Shown: in pieces, positions 1 to 6,623 of the stretch
Numbering within the stretch: position 1 is the first letter of the stretch
Layout: the number at the start of each line of letters is the position of its first letter
Source of the DNA: Bacteroidales bacterium
GTDB taxonomy: Bacteria; Bacteroidota; Bacteroidia; Bacteroidales; JALTDM01
Direction of reading: 5' to 3'
DNA: 20,403 nucleotides
Assembly: GCA_026996635.1 (NCBI GenBank)
Contig: JALWKH010000145.1
Location: 1-20,403 of the forward strand
The notes under the pieces: generated by a model
Told to the model about the DNA's origin: nothing
Database searches by the model: none
Seen by the model: only the letters and a program-made list of their open reading frames with translations
Translations under genes and position numbers: made by a program

Positions 1-467
1 TATTTATTCTTTCTGCAGTTTTTTTACTTGTTTTTTCCGGTTTTGCTCAAAACTCTGCAACAACTTCATCAGGTGAAAATAATTTACCTGACGGAGTGTA
101 TCATGTTAAGGATTTGGATAAAAAACCACATTTTAAAGGGGGACACGAAGCTTTGATGAAGTTTATTAAGTCAACAGCTGAAGTTCCGTCGGATTTGAAA
201 GAATATAAAGGAATTACTGTTGTAGGATTTATTATTGAAGAAACTGGTAAAGTAACAGACCCTAAGGTTGTGAAAAGTTGCGGTAATGAAGATTTGGATA
301 AGGTAGCAGTAGAAACAGTTAAAAAAATGCCGGCTTGGTTACCCGGAATAAAAGACGGGAAAAAAGTAAAGACATTGATGAGATTACCAATTCCTTGGAA
401 TACAAAATTAAAACCAAGAAACGGGAAAAAGCATTCAAAAGAAGGATTGAATAAAAAATCTAATTAA
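1..467 (+). CDS. Exported TonB C-terminal-domain protein (5' end missing)
   Basis: The reading frame is open from base 3 at the window edge, so the gene begins upstream. The visible N-terminus, FILSAVFLLVFSGFAQ, is the hydrophobic core and cleavage region of a signal peptide. The GTG at 96 lies inside the mature protein and is not the start. The rest is a TonB C-terminal fold: the 'GGHEALMKFI' entry, the strand 'VVGFIIEETGKV', the 'LDKVAVETVKKMPAW-PG' helix and turn, and a closing 'RLPIPW' strand. In Bacteroidota such stand-alone TonB_C modules are often exported, without the TonB N-terminal membrane anchor, and their roles are mostly unknown. A basic tail follows the domain. The stop lies 11 nt before the PorP-like gene, so the two are probably co-transcribed. 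The domain call is secure; the function is not. Confidence 0.85.
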   Translation, partial: FILSAVFLLVFSGFAQNSATTSSGENNLPDGVYHVKDLDKKPHFKGGHEALMKFIKSTAEVPSDLKEYKGITVVGFIIEETGKVTDPKVVKSCGNEDLDKVAVETVKKMPAWLPGIKDGKKVKTLMRLPIPWNTKLKPRNGKKHSKEGLNKKSN

Positions 468-478
468 AATATAAGCCT

Positions 479-1393
479 ATGAAAAAGATATTATTATCTG
501 TAGCATTATTGTTTGTTGGGTTAGTAAGCGGTTATTCCCAACAGTTGCCTTTGTACAGTCAGTACCTGTTGAACGACTTTTTGTTGAATCCGGCTATAGC
601 TGGGACAAATAATTATATACCCATCAGATTGACAGGAAGGTATCAATATGTCGGATTTGACGGAGCACCAAAAACTGTTGCACTTGCTGCTCACTCACCT
701 ATTATGAGAGGTAAAATGGGTGTGGGAGGTTTCTTGTTCAGCGATAAGATAGGAGCTGTTTCTCAAACAGGATTGCAGCTATCTTATTCGTATCATATGC
801 CTTTGTCAAATGACATTAAATTGTCAATGGGTTTGGGTTTCAGGGCATTTCAATATGTGCTGGATGAAACACAATTGGTTTATATTGATGAAGACCAAAC
901 AATAACAGATACCAAGCAAGCTGCATTTGTTCCTGACGCAGATTTCGGTTTGTATGTTTATTCGGGAACAAAATGGTTTGCAGGTTTTTCGGCAGCACAA
1001 TTAATTCAATACAAAGTCAAGCTCGGTGATGTTGACATTGAAAGTTCGAGCAGCACAATCAGGCACTATTTCTTGACAGGCGGATATACTTTTGATGCAG
1101 GTCAAGATTTCCAAATTCAACCTTCATTGTTGGTTAAAGCTACTGCAGAATCACCTGTTAATGTTGATGTGAATGTAAAAGCAACATATCAAAAAAATTA
1201 TTGGTTAGGGCTTTCATTCAGATCTGACAAATCTTTAATAACAATGTTTGGTGTTAAATACCAAATTTATTTCTTAGGTTTTGCTTATGATTATTCATTC
1301 TCCGATATTAAAAATTATTCAAACGGTTCTTTTGAAATCGTATTGGGTGTAAATCTGGGAGAAGGAGCAAACAGAGGTTCTTCATTGTTGTAA
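479..1393 (+). CDS. PorP/SprF family type IX secretion outer-membrane protein
   Basis: A 304-residue protein with a Sec signal peptide of about 20 residues ending GYSQ, followed by the family's hallmark opening 'QLPLYSQYLLNDFLLNPAIAG' region. It then has 'RLTGRYQYVGFDGAPKT' and alternating beta strands typical of a 14-strand-type barrel. The length is normal for PorP/SprF. Members are outer-membrane partners of the type IX secretion system or of gliding motility, often paired with a specific secreted substrate. No large T9SS substrate is visible here; the partner may lie upstream. A strong terminator follows, making this the last gene of its transcript. Which PorP/SprF subtype this is cannot be told from the sequence alone. 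Confidence 0.92.
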   Translation: MKKILLSVALLFVGLVSGYSQQLPLYSQYLLNDFLLNPAIAGTNNYIPIRLTGRYQYVGFDGAPKTVALAAHSPIMRGKMGVGGFLFSDKIGAVSQTGLQLSYSYHMPLSNDIKLSMGLGFRAFQYVLDETQLVYIDEDQTITDTKQAAFVPDADFGLYVYSGTKWFAGFSAAQLIQYKVKLGDVDIESSSSTIRHYFLTGGYTFDAGQDFQIQPSLLVKATAESPVNVDVNVKATYQKNYWLGLSFRSDKSLITMFGVKYQIYFLGFAYDYSFSDIKNYSNGSFEIVLGVNLGEGANRGSSLL

Positions 1394-1423
1394 AAAAAGG
1401 GATAGCATAAAATTTATATATTT

Positions 1424-1447
1424 GGGGGCAGGTTTGCCCCCTTTTTT
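1424..1447 (+). terminator. Rho-independent terminator after the PorP-like gene
   Basis: A perfect 7-bp stem GGGGGCA/TGCCCCC (1424-1430 with 1435-1441) with a GGTT loop is followed directly by six T. It lies 31 nt after the PorP stop and separates this transcript from the rhomboid run. Confidence 0.93.
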
Positions 1448-1470
1448 ATTTAATTTGAAAGCCGGAAAAA

Positions 1471-2094
1471 ATGAGTATTACTTTAATCATTATTATTATT
1501 ATAAGCAGTATTGTTTCCATAGTAGCATTCGGCAACAGGGAACTATTCGATAAATTGCAATTTAACCCGTCGAAAATTGTTCACAAAAAAGAATATTACA
1601 GAATAATTACTCACGCTTTTTTACATGCAAACTTCCTTCATTTGTTTATAAATATGCTTGTTTTGTTCTCATTCGGCACAATGGTGGAATATTATTTTGT
1701 AGAGTTTTTCGGGATGGCAAAAGGTAAACTTCTGTTTTCGGTTTTATATTTGACATCTATAATTTTTTCTGTATTGTATTCTTTGCAGAAACACAAAGAC
1801 GATGTTTTTTATAATGCGGTGGGGGCATCGGGTGCGGTATCGGCAGTAGTGTTTACCAGCATTTTTTTCGAGCCTTGGAATTTGGTTTATTTTTTCGGGA
1901 TTTTACCTGTGCCGGCAATTATTTTCGGGGTAATCTATTTGTATTACTCGTACATAATGAGTAAAAAAGATCAAACGAGTTTTATTGCTCACGATGTACA
2001 TTTTTGGGGGTCTGTTTACGGGTTCTTTTTTCCGGTTTTGATCAATTATAAATTTTTGTTTTACTTTTTTGCTAAACTTTTCTTTTTAGACTGA
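1471..2094 (+). CDS. Rhomboid-family intramembrane serine protease
   Basis: A 207-residue, strongly hydrophobic protein with about six membrane segments, the minimal rhomboid core. Motifs in order: 'HAFLHANFLHLFINM' (oxyanion-side His and Asn at residues ~57 and 61), 'GASGAVSA' with the catalytic Ser at residue 120, and 'HFWGSVYG' with the catalytic His at residue 177. The Ser-His dyad is therefore intact. Rhomboids cleave transmembrane substrates within the bilayer; no substrate can be inferred. This is the first gene of a five-gene run, with a one-base gap before the next ATG. The upstream TTAATTTG at 1450-1457 resembles a -7 box with one mismatch, so a promoter is possible between the terminator and this gene. 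Confidence 0.93.
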   Translation: MSITLIIIIIISSIVSIVAFGNRELFDKLQFNPSKIVHKKEYYRIITHAFLHANFLHLFINMLVLFSFGTMVEYYFVEFFGMAKGKLLFSVLYLTSIIFSVLYSLQKHKDDVFYNAVGASGAVSAVVFTSIFFEPWNLVYFFGILPVPAIIFGVIYLYYSYIMSKKDQTSFIAHDVHFWGSVYGFFFPVLINYKFLFYFFAKLFFLD

Positions 2095-2095
2095 T

Positions 2096-2590
2096 ATGAA
2101 TAAAGCGGTTTTTCTTGACAGAGACGGTATAATCAACAGGGAAATAGGTGATTATGTTTACAATGTTGATGATTTTGTTTTGAATGAAACTATTGCAGAT
2201 GTGATTAAGTTGCTGAAGGAAAGTGGCTATTTGATTATTGTTGTAACAAATCAAGGCGGTATTTCAAAAGGTATTTTTTCAATGGCGGATTTTGCGGAAG
2301 TTAACGGATATATGTTGTCAGAATTGGAAAAAAAAGGCGCTATAGTTGATGAGGTTTATTTTTGTCCGCATCATCCCGATGTGACGAAGTGTTTATGCCG
2401 TAAGCCGGATCCGTTGATGATCGAAAAGGCAATAGCAAGATTTGATATAGACAGAGAAAATTCTTATATGATAGGTGATGCCCCGAGAGATGTTTTGGCA
2501 GCTGAAAGGGCAGGAGTAAAAGGCATCCTGGTTGAAGCCAACAGTAATATTTTGGACGTTGCAAAAATGATTGTAAACGGAACAATATGA
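2096..2590 (+). CDS. gmhB: HAD-IIIA phosphatase, D-glycero-D-manno-heptose-1,7-bisphosphatase-like
   Basis: A 164-residue HAD phosphatase. The DxDG motif (Asp8 nucleophile, Asp10 acid/base) is at the N-terminus, motif II is 'VTNQGG' (Thr51), and the metal site is 'MIGDAPRD' (Asp128). Between them is the GmhB/HisB-N zinc loop C90-x-H92...C99-x-C101 followed by RKP. GmhB removes the C7 phosphate of heptose bisphosphate on the way to ADP/GDP-heptose for LPS or S-layer glycans. The related histidinol-phosphatase domain has the same fold; the stand-alone form without an imidazoleglycerol-phosphate dehydratase partner favours GmhB. The ATG lies one base after the rhomboid stop, and the stop overlaps the next start (ATGA). 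Confidence 0.86.
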   Translation: MNKAVFLDRDGIINREIGDYVYNVDDFVLNETIADVIKLLKESGYLIIVVTNQGGISKGIFSMADFAEVNGYMLSELEKKGAIVDEVYFCPHHPDVTKCLCRKPDPLMIEKAIARFDIDRENSYMIGDAPRDVLAAERAGVKGILVEANSNILDVAKMIVNGTI

Positions 2591-3447
2591 AGTTAACCGA
2601 TTTTGTAATATATAACGGGAAAAAGTACAGAGTAACGGATAAGTTGTTCGGAATTTACAACCGTGCCTTGCGTTATGGAGACGGTTTTTTCGAGTCTGTT
2701 ATTTCTTTTTACGATAATGTTCCGTTTTGGGGTTATCATTACACAAGGATTAAAGAGGCTGTATCTGATTATGAAATGGGTTACAGTGATTTTTTGAGAA
2801 GCAATTATTTTTTGAATGAACTTGACCGCTTGCGAAAGTCAAACAAGTTTTTCGGTAAGGTTTATTCCAGAATTTCTTTTTTCAGGGAGGGTAGAGGTAA
2901 ATATTTGCCGGGTGAGGATGTCAAGGTTTCATACCTGATAGAGCAAAAATTTCTCGGACAAGGCGGTTTTGAATTGAATAAAGAAGGATTAGTGATAGAT
3001 ATTTTTACGGAATATAAAAAGGCGGTAAACAAATGGTCGGCATACAAAAAAATAAGTGCGGAATTGTTTGTGATAGCTTCTATGGAGGCTGCGAGGAGAA
3101 ATTTTGACGATGTGCTGATTTTGAACGAAAAAGGAAATATTATTGAGAGTACCAACTCAAATGTTTTCTGTTTGTCAAAGTCCGGAGTGGTTTATACGCC
3201 GGCGTTAAGCAGCGGATGTGTAAAGGGAGTTATGCGTAGTGTCGTGTTGGAGTTGTTGCGCAAAAAAGGTATAAAAGTTGTGGAAACCGATGATTTTTCA
3301 ATGGATCATATCAGGGAAGCAGACGAACTTTTTTTGACAAATGCCGTAACGGGAATAAAGTGGGTAAAGGCTATGGGACAAAAAAGATTTTTGAAAGATT
3401 TATCTTTGTCATTGGTGGAAATGCTAAATGAAATGTATGTGAAATGA
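2587..3447 (+). CDS. PLP-dependent class IV aminotransferase / aminodeoxychorismate-lyase-like
   Basis: A 286-residue fold-type IV PLP enzyme. The N-terminal part has 'RALRYGDGFFESV', the family's dimer and active-site strand. The PLP Schiff-base Lys is probably residue 154 in 'SAYKKISAELFVIASMEA', placed by its spacing to the conserved E-A. Glu187 in 'IIESTNSNVF' would contact the pyridine nitrogen. 'TPALSSGCVKGVMRSVV' is the phosphate-binding turn, and 'ELFLTNAVTGI' closes the domain. The family includes branched-chain and D-amino-acid aminotransferases and PabC; the residues visible here do not settle the substrate. A 4-bp ATGA overlap joins it to both neighbours, implying translational coupling. 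Confidence 0.88.
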   Translation: MKLTDFVIYNGKKYRVTDKLFGIYNRALRYGDGFFESVISFYDNVPFWGYHYTRIKEAVSDYEMGYSDFLRSNYFLNELDRLRKSNKFFGKVYSRISFFREGRGKYLPGEDVKVSYLIEQKFLGQGGFELNKEGLVIDIFTEYKKAVNKWSAYKKISAELFVIASMEAARRNFDDVLILNEKGNIIESTNSNVFCLSKSGVVYTPALSSGCVKGVMRSVVLELLRKKGIKVVETDDFSMDHIREADELFLTNAVTGIKWVKAMGQKRFLKDLSLSLVEMLNEMYVK

Positions 3448-4346
3448 GGATAAATAAAGAAACAATAAAAAATACCAAACTGGTAAAAGTTGCCAAAACA
3501 AAGAGGTTTTCCATACTTTCCGGTAAAACAATTGCAGAGGTTTTATCTTTCTTTTTTAAAAGCCTTACAGACGGTAATATTACAACAAGAGCAGCTGCTA
3601 TTGCATACAATTTGTTTTTGTCAATTTTTCCGGGATTAATATTCTTGTTTACACTCATTCCTTATTTGCCCATACCTGATTTGGAAAACCAAGTAATGTC
3701 ACTTTTGAGAGAATTTATGCCGGATTATTCATACAAGACATTCGAAACTTTGATAATGGATATTATCAGTAAGCAAAGAGGTGAGCTTCTGTCTTTCAGT
3801 GCTTTGACTACATTGTATTTTGCCACTAACGGAATAAGCAGTTTTATATCGGCATTTCAAAATTCAATTTCGTTTGACAAGGGTGAAAATTGGTTTAAAA
3901 AGAGATTGAACTCCTTTATTTTGGCTGCAATTGTTACTTTGCTTTTGGCTGTTGCAACTATTCTTTTGCTTTTTACCAATGTTGCGGTGAACTTACTTGT
4001 AGAATACGGCTTGTTGAGTGATAACATTATTGTTTATCTTATTTTAATAGCAAAGTGGGTCATTGTGTTTTTGCTTTTTTATTTTGCTTTAGACTTTTTG
4101 TACTACTACGGTACTCCGAAAAAAGAACGCAAATGGAGGTTTTTCTCCATCGGAACTTTTTTCTCTACCGTGATGACAATGCTTGTGTCGTGGGGATTTT
4201 CATTTTATGTAAACAATTTCGGACATTACAATAAATTTTACGGGTCACTTGGGGCGATTATCGTGTTGCTTTTGTGGCTTTATTTTGTTTCGCTTACTAT
4301 TCTTACCGGATTTGAAATGAACAGGAGTATAGATGTTAAGAATTAG
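3444..4346 (+). CDS. YihY/BrkB family inner-membrane protein
   Basis: A 300-residue polytopic protein with about six membrane helices. It carries the family signature 'ITTRAAAIAYNLFLSIFPGLIFL' region after a short cytoplasmic N-terminus, the Gly/Ser-rich middle 'TLYFATNGISSFISAF', and the C-terminal 'YGSLGAIIVLLLWLYF...GFEMN' block. The family was long mis-annotated as ribonuclease BN; its real role is unsettled, and transport has been suggested. Its start overlaps the aminotransferase stop and its end overlaps the barrel gene by 14 nt, so it belongs to the same transcript. Confidence 0.92.
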   Translation: MRINKETIKNTKLVKVAKTKRFSILSGKTIAEVLSFFFKSLTDGNITTRAAAIAYNLFLSIFPGLIFLFTLIPYLPIPDLENQVMSLLREFMPDYSYKTFETLIMDIISKQRGELLSFSALTTLYFATNGISSFISAFQNSISFDKGENWFKKRLNSFILAAIVTLLLAVATILLLFTNVAVNLLVEYGLLSDNIIVYLILIAKWVIVFLLFYFALDFLYYYGTPKKERKWRFFSIGTFFSTVMTMLVSWGFSFYVNNFGHYNKFYGSLGAIIVLLLWLYFVSLTILTGFEMNRSIDVKN

Positions 4347-5778
4347 TGTTATATTATTGTGTTTGTGGTTGTTGAGCGTAAAACTTTTTTCGCAGGCGGA
4401 GTTTCCCGTTCGTGATAATTTGTCGCATTATTACGAGTTAAAATATTTGCAAAAAACCGATTCACTTTTTGACGAAAGCATAAGACCTTATTATACAAAT
4501 TATCTTACCGATACGCTGAAAAAAAACTTTTTGTTATTGCCTGCCATTGGAAGTTATGCAGAGTTTGCAAAAGGGGATTACCCTATGTTTAACAATTATT
4601 TCGGAGGAATGTTTTTTTACGGTCATAAAAAGTTTTCGGGGTGGGTTTTGCCGTATTTTTATTACTCTCAATCGGAACTGTATCGCCATTCTTTGCCGGG
4701 ATATATAAGCGGTTTTTATTCCAAATATAATTTTACAGGCAATAGCGTTTATTTTGCAGATGTATTGTGGGAAGCAGAATATAATGCTGCTAAATTTATC
4801 AGGTTTTACGCAGGAAAAGGTAAATTGTTTTTGGGAGAAGGGAATCGTAGTTTGTGGATTTCGGGCAGCGGTGCTCCATACAATTATTTCAGGGGAGTGG
4901 TAGATGTTTGGCATATAAAGTATGTATGGCAAGTGGGAAGCGGATTGGACAGGGATTCTTTAGATTATGGTGTTAACACTAGGAGGCGCAAGTATTTTGC
5001 ACTGCATTATTTGGATTGGCAAGCTACCAAGTGGTTAAATGTCCAAATGTTTGAAACGGTGATTTGGGCACAATATTCCGAAAAATATAGAAGAGGGCTG
5101 GAGCCGGCTTATATAAATCCCATTGTCTTTTACAGACCTGTGGAGTTTGATATAGGTTCGTCCGATAATGTGATTATGGGTGGCGGTTTGGTCTTGAAGC
5201 CGGTAAAAGGGTTGTCGTTGTATTCACAGTTGGTTTTGGACGAGTTTAAAATAAGTGAAATCCGGGCAAAAAAAGGTTGGTGGGGAAATAAATTCGGCTT
5301 GCAAGCGGGTATAAAGTATTATTTGCCAAAAGCGTATTTTCTTGTGGAAGCAAATGCTGTAAGACCTTTTACATATTCGCACAATTTGTCCATAAGTAAT
5401 TACGGGATAGACAGGCAGCCGTTAGCACATCCTTCGGGTGCAAATTTCAGGGAATTGATTTTTGACAGCCGATTTGAAGTAGCGGATAACTTTTATATTA
5501 GTCTGTTTGGCGGGTATATGCAAAAGGGGTTGAATACAGACAGTGTTAACTACGGCGGTAATATTTATTGGTCTTACGACTATTTAAGGCGTGAATACGG
5601 CAATAGTTTATTGTCGGGCGTTTTGTTTTCGGAGTTTTATGGTGGCATTGGTGCCGGAAAGTTTGTGGGTAATGCTTTGGAAATTTTCGGTAGGGCAGGT
5701 TACAAAAGTATTTCAGTGGGTAGCAACTTGCAAAAAGGATTTTATTTCGAGGCAGGGGTGAGGTCTGTTTTTTTGTAA
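4333..5778 (+). CDS. Wzi/RemB-like outer-membrane beta-barrel protein
   Basis: A 481-residue exported protein with a signal peptide ending LFSQ near residue 20. The body is aromatic-rich alternating beta strands, and the chain ends in a barrel-type strand 'GFYFEAGVRSVFL'. Conserved blocks recalled from the capsule-assembly Wzi family and the Flavobacterium gliding protein RemB are present: 'GKGKLFLGEGNRSLWIS', 'HYLDWQATKWLNVQMFE', 'INPIVFYRPVEF', 'GSSDNVIMGG', 'KGWWGNKFGLQAG' and 'VRPFTYSH...QPLAHPSGANF'. Wzi is a lectin that anchors capsule at the cell surface; RemB affects gliding. This is the last gene of the five-gene run and overlaps the BrkB-like gene by 14 nt. Its last 19 codons recur in diverged form at 6524-6580, beyond the RAYT gene. 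Confidence 0.83.
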   Translation: MLRISVILLCLWLLSVKLFSQAEFPVRDNLSHYYELKYLQKTDSLFDESIRPYYTNYLTDTLKKNFLLLPAIGSYAEFAKGDYPMFNNYFGGMFFYGHKKFSGWVLPYFYYSQSELYRHSLPGYISGFYSKYNFTGNSVYFADVLWEAEYNAAKFIRFYAGKGKLFLGEGNRSLWISGSGAPYNYFRGVVDVWHIKYVWQVGSGLDRDSLDYGVNTRRRKYFALHYLDWQATKWLNVQMFETVIWAQYSEKYRRGLEPAYINPIVFYRPVEFDIGSSDNVIMGGGLVLKPVKGLSLYSQLVLDEFKISEIRAKKGWWGNKFGLQAGIKYYLPKAYFLVEANAVRPFTYSHNLSISNYGIDRQPLAHPSGANFRELIFDSRFEVADNFYISLFGGYMQKGLNTDSVNYGGNIYWSYDYLRREYGNSLLSGVLFSEFYGGIGAGKFVGNALEIFGRAGYKSISVGSNLQKGFYFEAGVRSVFL

Positions 5779-5794
5779 GGAGAGAGGTTTTTAT

Positions 5795-5865
5795 CACACG
5801 ATAGGGATCGTGCGGTAGCGTGGAAAATAAAAAAAACTTTGCTACCTCACGAATCTTTCGTGAGG
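5795..5865. repeat. Inverted pair of REP-like palindromes (BIME-like)
   Basis: The first unit (5795-5820) is CACGAT-AGGG-ATCGTG followed by CGGTAGCG. The second (5841-5866) is the reverse orientation, GCTACC leading into a 10-bp perfect stem ACCTCACGAA/TTCGTGAGGT with a TCT loop. The GGTAGC and GCTACC tails face each other 21 nt apart and can also pair. This tail-to-tail arrangement of two units is the organisation known from bacterial interspersed mosaic elements. Confidence 0.75.
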
Positions 5866-5876
5866 TTAGAATTTGT

Positions 5877-5891
5877 AACGATTGTATCGTT
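5877..5891. repeat. Short perfect palindrome upstream of RAYT
   Basis: AACGAT-TGT-ATCGTT, a 6-bp stem with a 3-nt loop, 24 nt before the RAYT ATG. The core CGAT/ATCG resembles the flanking REP-like units but lacks the GGTAGCG tail. It may be a third unit or an operator-like site in the RAYT leader. Confidence 0.55.
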
Positions 5892-5915
5892 TATTAGAAT
5901 AAATTTATTTATAAG

Positions 5916-6464
5916 ATGAGTAGGAACTATAAGTTTTATAATCCTTCAGGTATTTATTTCGTTACTTTTTCTGTCGTAGAATGGATTGATGTTTTTACGA
6001 GAATTGAATACAAGGATATTATTGTTGATAGTTTGCATTATTCTCAAAATAACAAAGGAATGGAGATATTTGCTTGGTGTATTATGACAAATCATATTCA
6101 TTTGATATTTAGAAGCATAAGTGGAAAAAAGCCTGAACAAATTTTAGGTGAGTTAAAGCGTTTTACAAGTAAGGCTTTGGTAAAATCTATTTTGAATAAT
6201 CCGCAAGAAAGCAGAAAAGATTGGATGATTAAAGCTTTTAAAAGAAATGCCGAAAGGACTTCTAATGTGAGAAATTTTCAATTTTGGCAACACCATAATC
6301 ATCCTATAGAATTGTGGAGTAGTGAGGTTATGGATGAGAAAGTAAATTACATTCATAATAATCCGGTTAAAGCCGGATTTGTGAGAAATCCAGAGGATTA
6401 TTTATATAGTAGTGCAATAGATTATAGCGGTGGGAAAGGGTTGTTGGAAGTAACTGTTATTTGA
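5916..6464 (+). CDS. REP-associated tyrosine transposase (RAYT, Y1 HUH family)
   Basis: A 182-residue single-domain Y1_Tnp protein, a usual length for bacterial RAYTs. Motifs: an N-terminal 'GIYFVTFSVVEW' strand, then 'AWCIMTNHIHLIF' with the metal-binding H60-x-H62 of the HUH site. The C-terminal helix is 'KVNYIHNNPVKAGFV', where Tyr145 is the best candidate nucleophile, followed by 'PEDYLYSSA'. RAYTs are single-strand endonucleases related to IS200/IS605 TnpA. They are thought to act on REP palindromes and are usually single-copy and domesticated. Palindromes with a GTAG-containing tail lie on both sides of this gene, which fits that role. No frameshift or stop is present and the key residues are intact, so the protein looks functional. 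Activity on these particular repeats is inference. Confidence 0.92.
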   Translation: MSRNYKFYNPSGIYFVTFSVVEWIDVFTRIEYKDIIVDSLHYSQNNKGMEIFAWCIMTNHIHLIFRSISGKKPEQILGELKRFTSKALVKSILNNPQESRKDWMIKAFKRNAERTSNVRNFQFWQHHNHPIELWSSEVMDEKVNYIHNNPVKAGFVRNPEDYLYSSAIDYSGGKGLLEVTVI

Positions 6465-6490
6465 AATGTTTTGTCAGATAAAATTTGCTT

Positions 6491-6518
6491 TACCACACGA
6501 TAGAAATCGTGCGGTAGC
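6491..6518. repeat. REP-like palindrome downstream of RAYT
   Basis: An 11-bp stem TACCACACGAT/ATCGTGCGGTA (6491-6501 with 6506-6516) with an AGAA loop, followed by the shared GCGG tail. The single mismatch is A:C on this strand but G:T wobble on the other, so the hairpin is more stable on the minus strand. It lies 27 nt after the RAYT stop. Confidence 0.78.
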
Positions 6519-6523
6519 GGTGT

Positions 6524-6580
6524 TGCAACTTACAAAAAGGATTTTATTTCGAGATAGGGGTGAGGTCGGTGTTTTTGTAG
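6524..6580 (+). pseudogene. Orphan copy of the 3' end of the Wzi/RemB-like gene
   Basis: Read in one frame, this stretch gives CNLQKGFYFEIGVRSVFL and a TAG stop. The barrel gene ends SNLQKGFYFEAGVRSVFL and TAA. Of the 18 sense codons, three differ silently and two change the amino acid (Ser to Cys, Ala to Ile). There is no start codon and the preceding bases belong to a palindrome, so this is a remnant and not a gene. The high share of silent changes suggests that the copy, or its source, spent time under selection as a real gene end. Confidence 0.8.
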
Positions 6581-6592
6581 GAGCAGGGTTTC

Positions 6593-6620
6593 ACCACACG
6601 ATGGAATCGTACGGCAGCGG
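6593..6620. repeat. REP-like palindrome abutting the dxr stop
   Basis: ACGAT-GGA-ATCGT with the tail ACGGCAGCGG, a diverged third copy of the unit at 5795 and 6491. It ends 3 nt before the dxr stop codon, between convergent genes. It belongs to the second copy of the ~95-bp direct repeat. Confidence 0.7.
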
Positions 6621-6623
6621 ATT

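Larger units (their letters stand above)
5779..6620. mobile_element. RAYT/REP unit flanked by direct repeats
   Basis: The whole interval between the barrel gene and dxr is a RAYT gene with small palindromes on both sides. The segment from 5722 to 5820 (last 19 codons of the barrel gene plus a palindrome) is matched by 6524-6619 in the same orientation, offset by about 800 bp. The coding part differs at 7 of 57 bases, and the matching stretch runs on through the spacer and the palindrome with a few indels. Homologous recombination between the copies would delete the RAYT and restore a single intact barrel tail. No IS200/IS605-type left and right ends other than the palindromes are evident. Confidence 0.7.
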
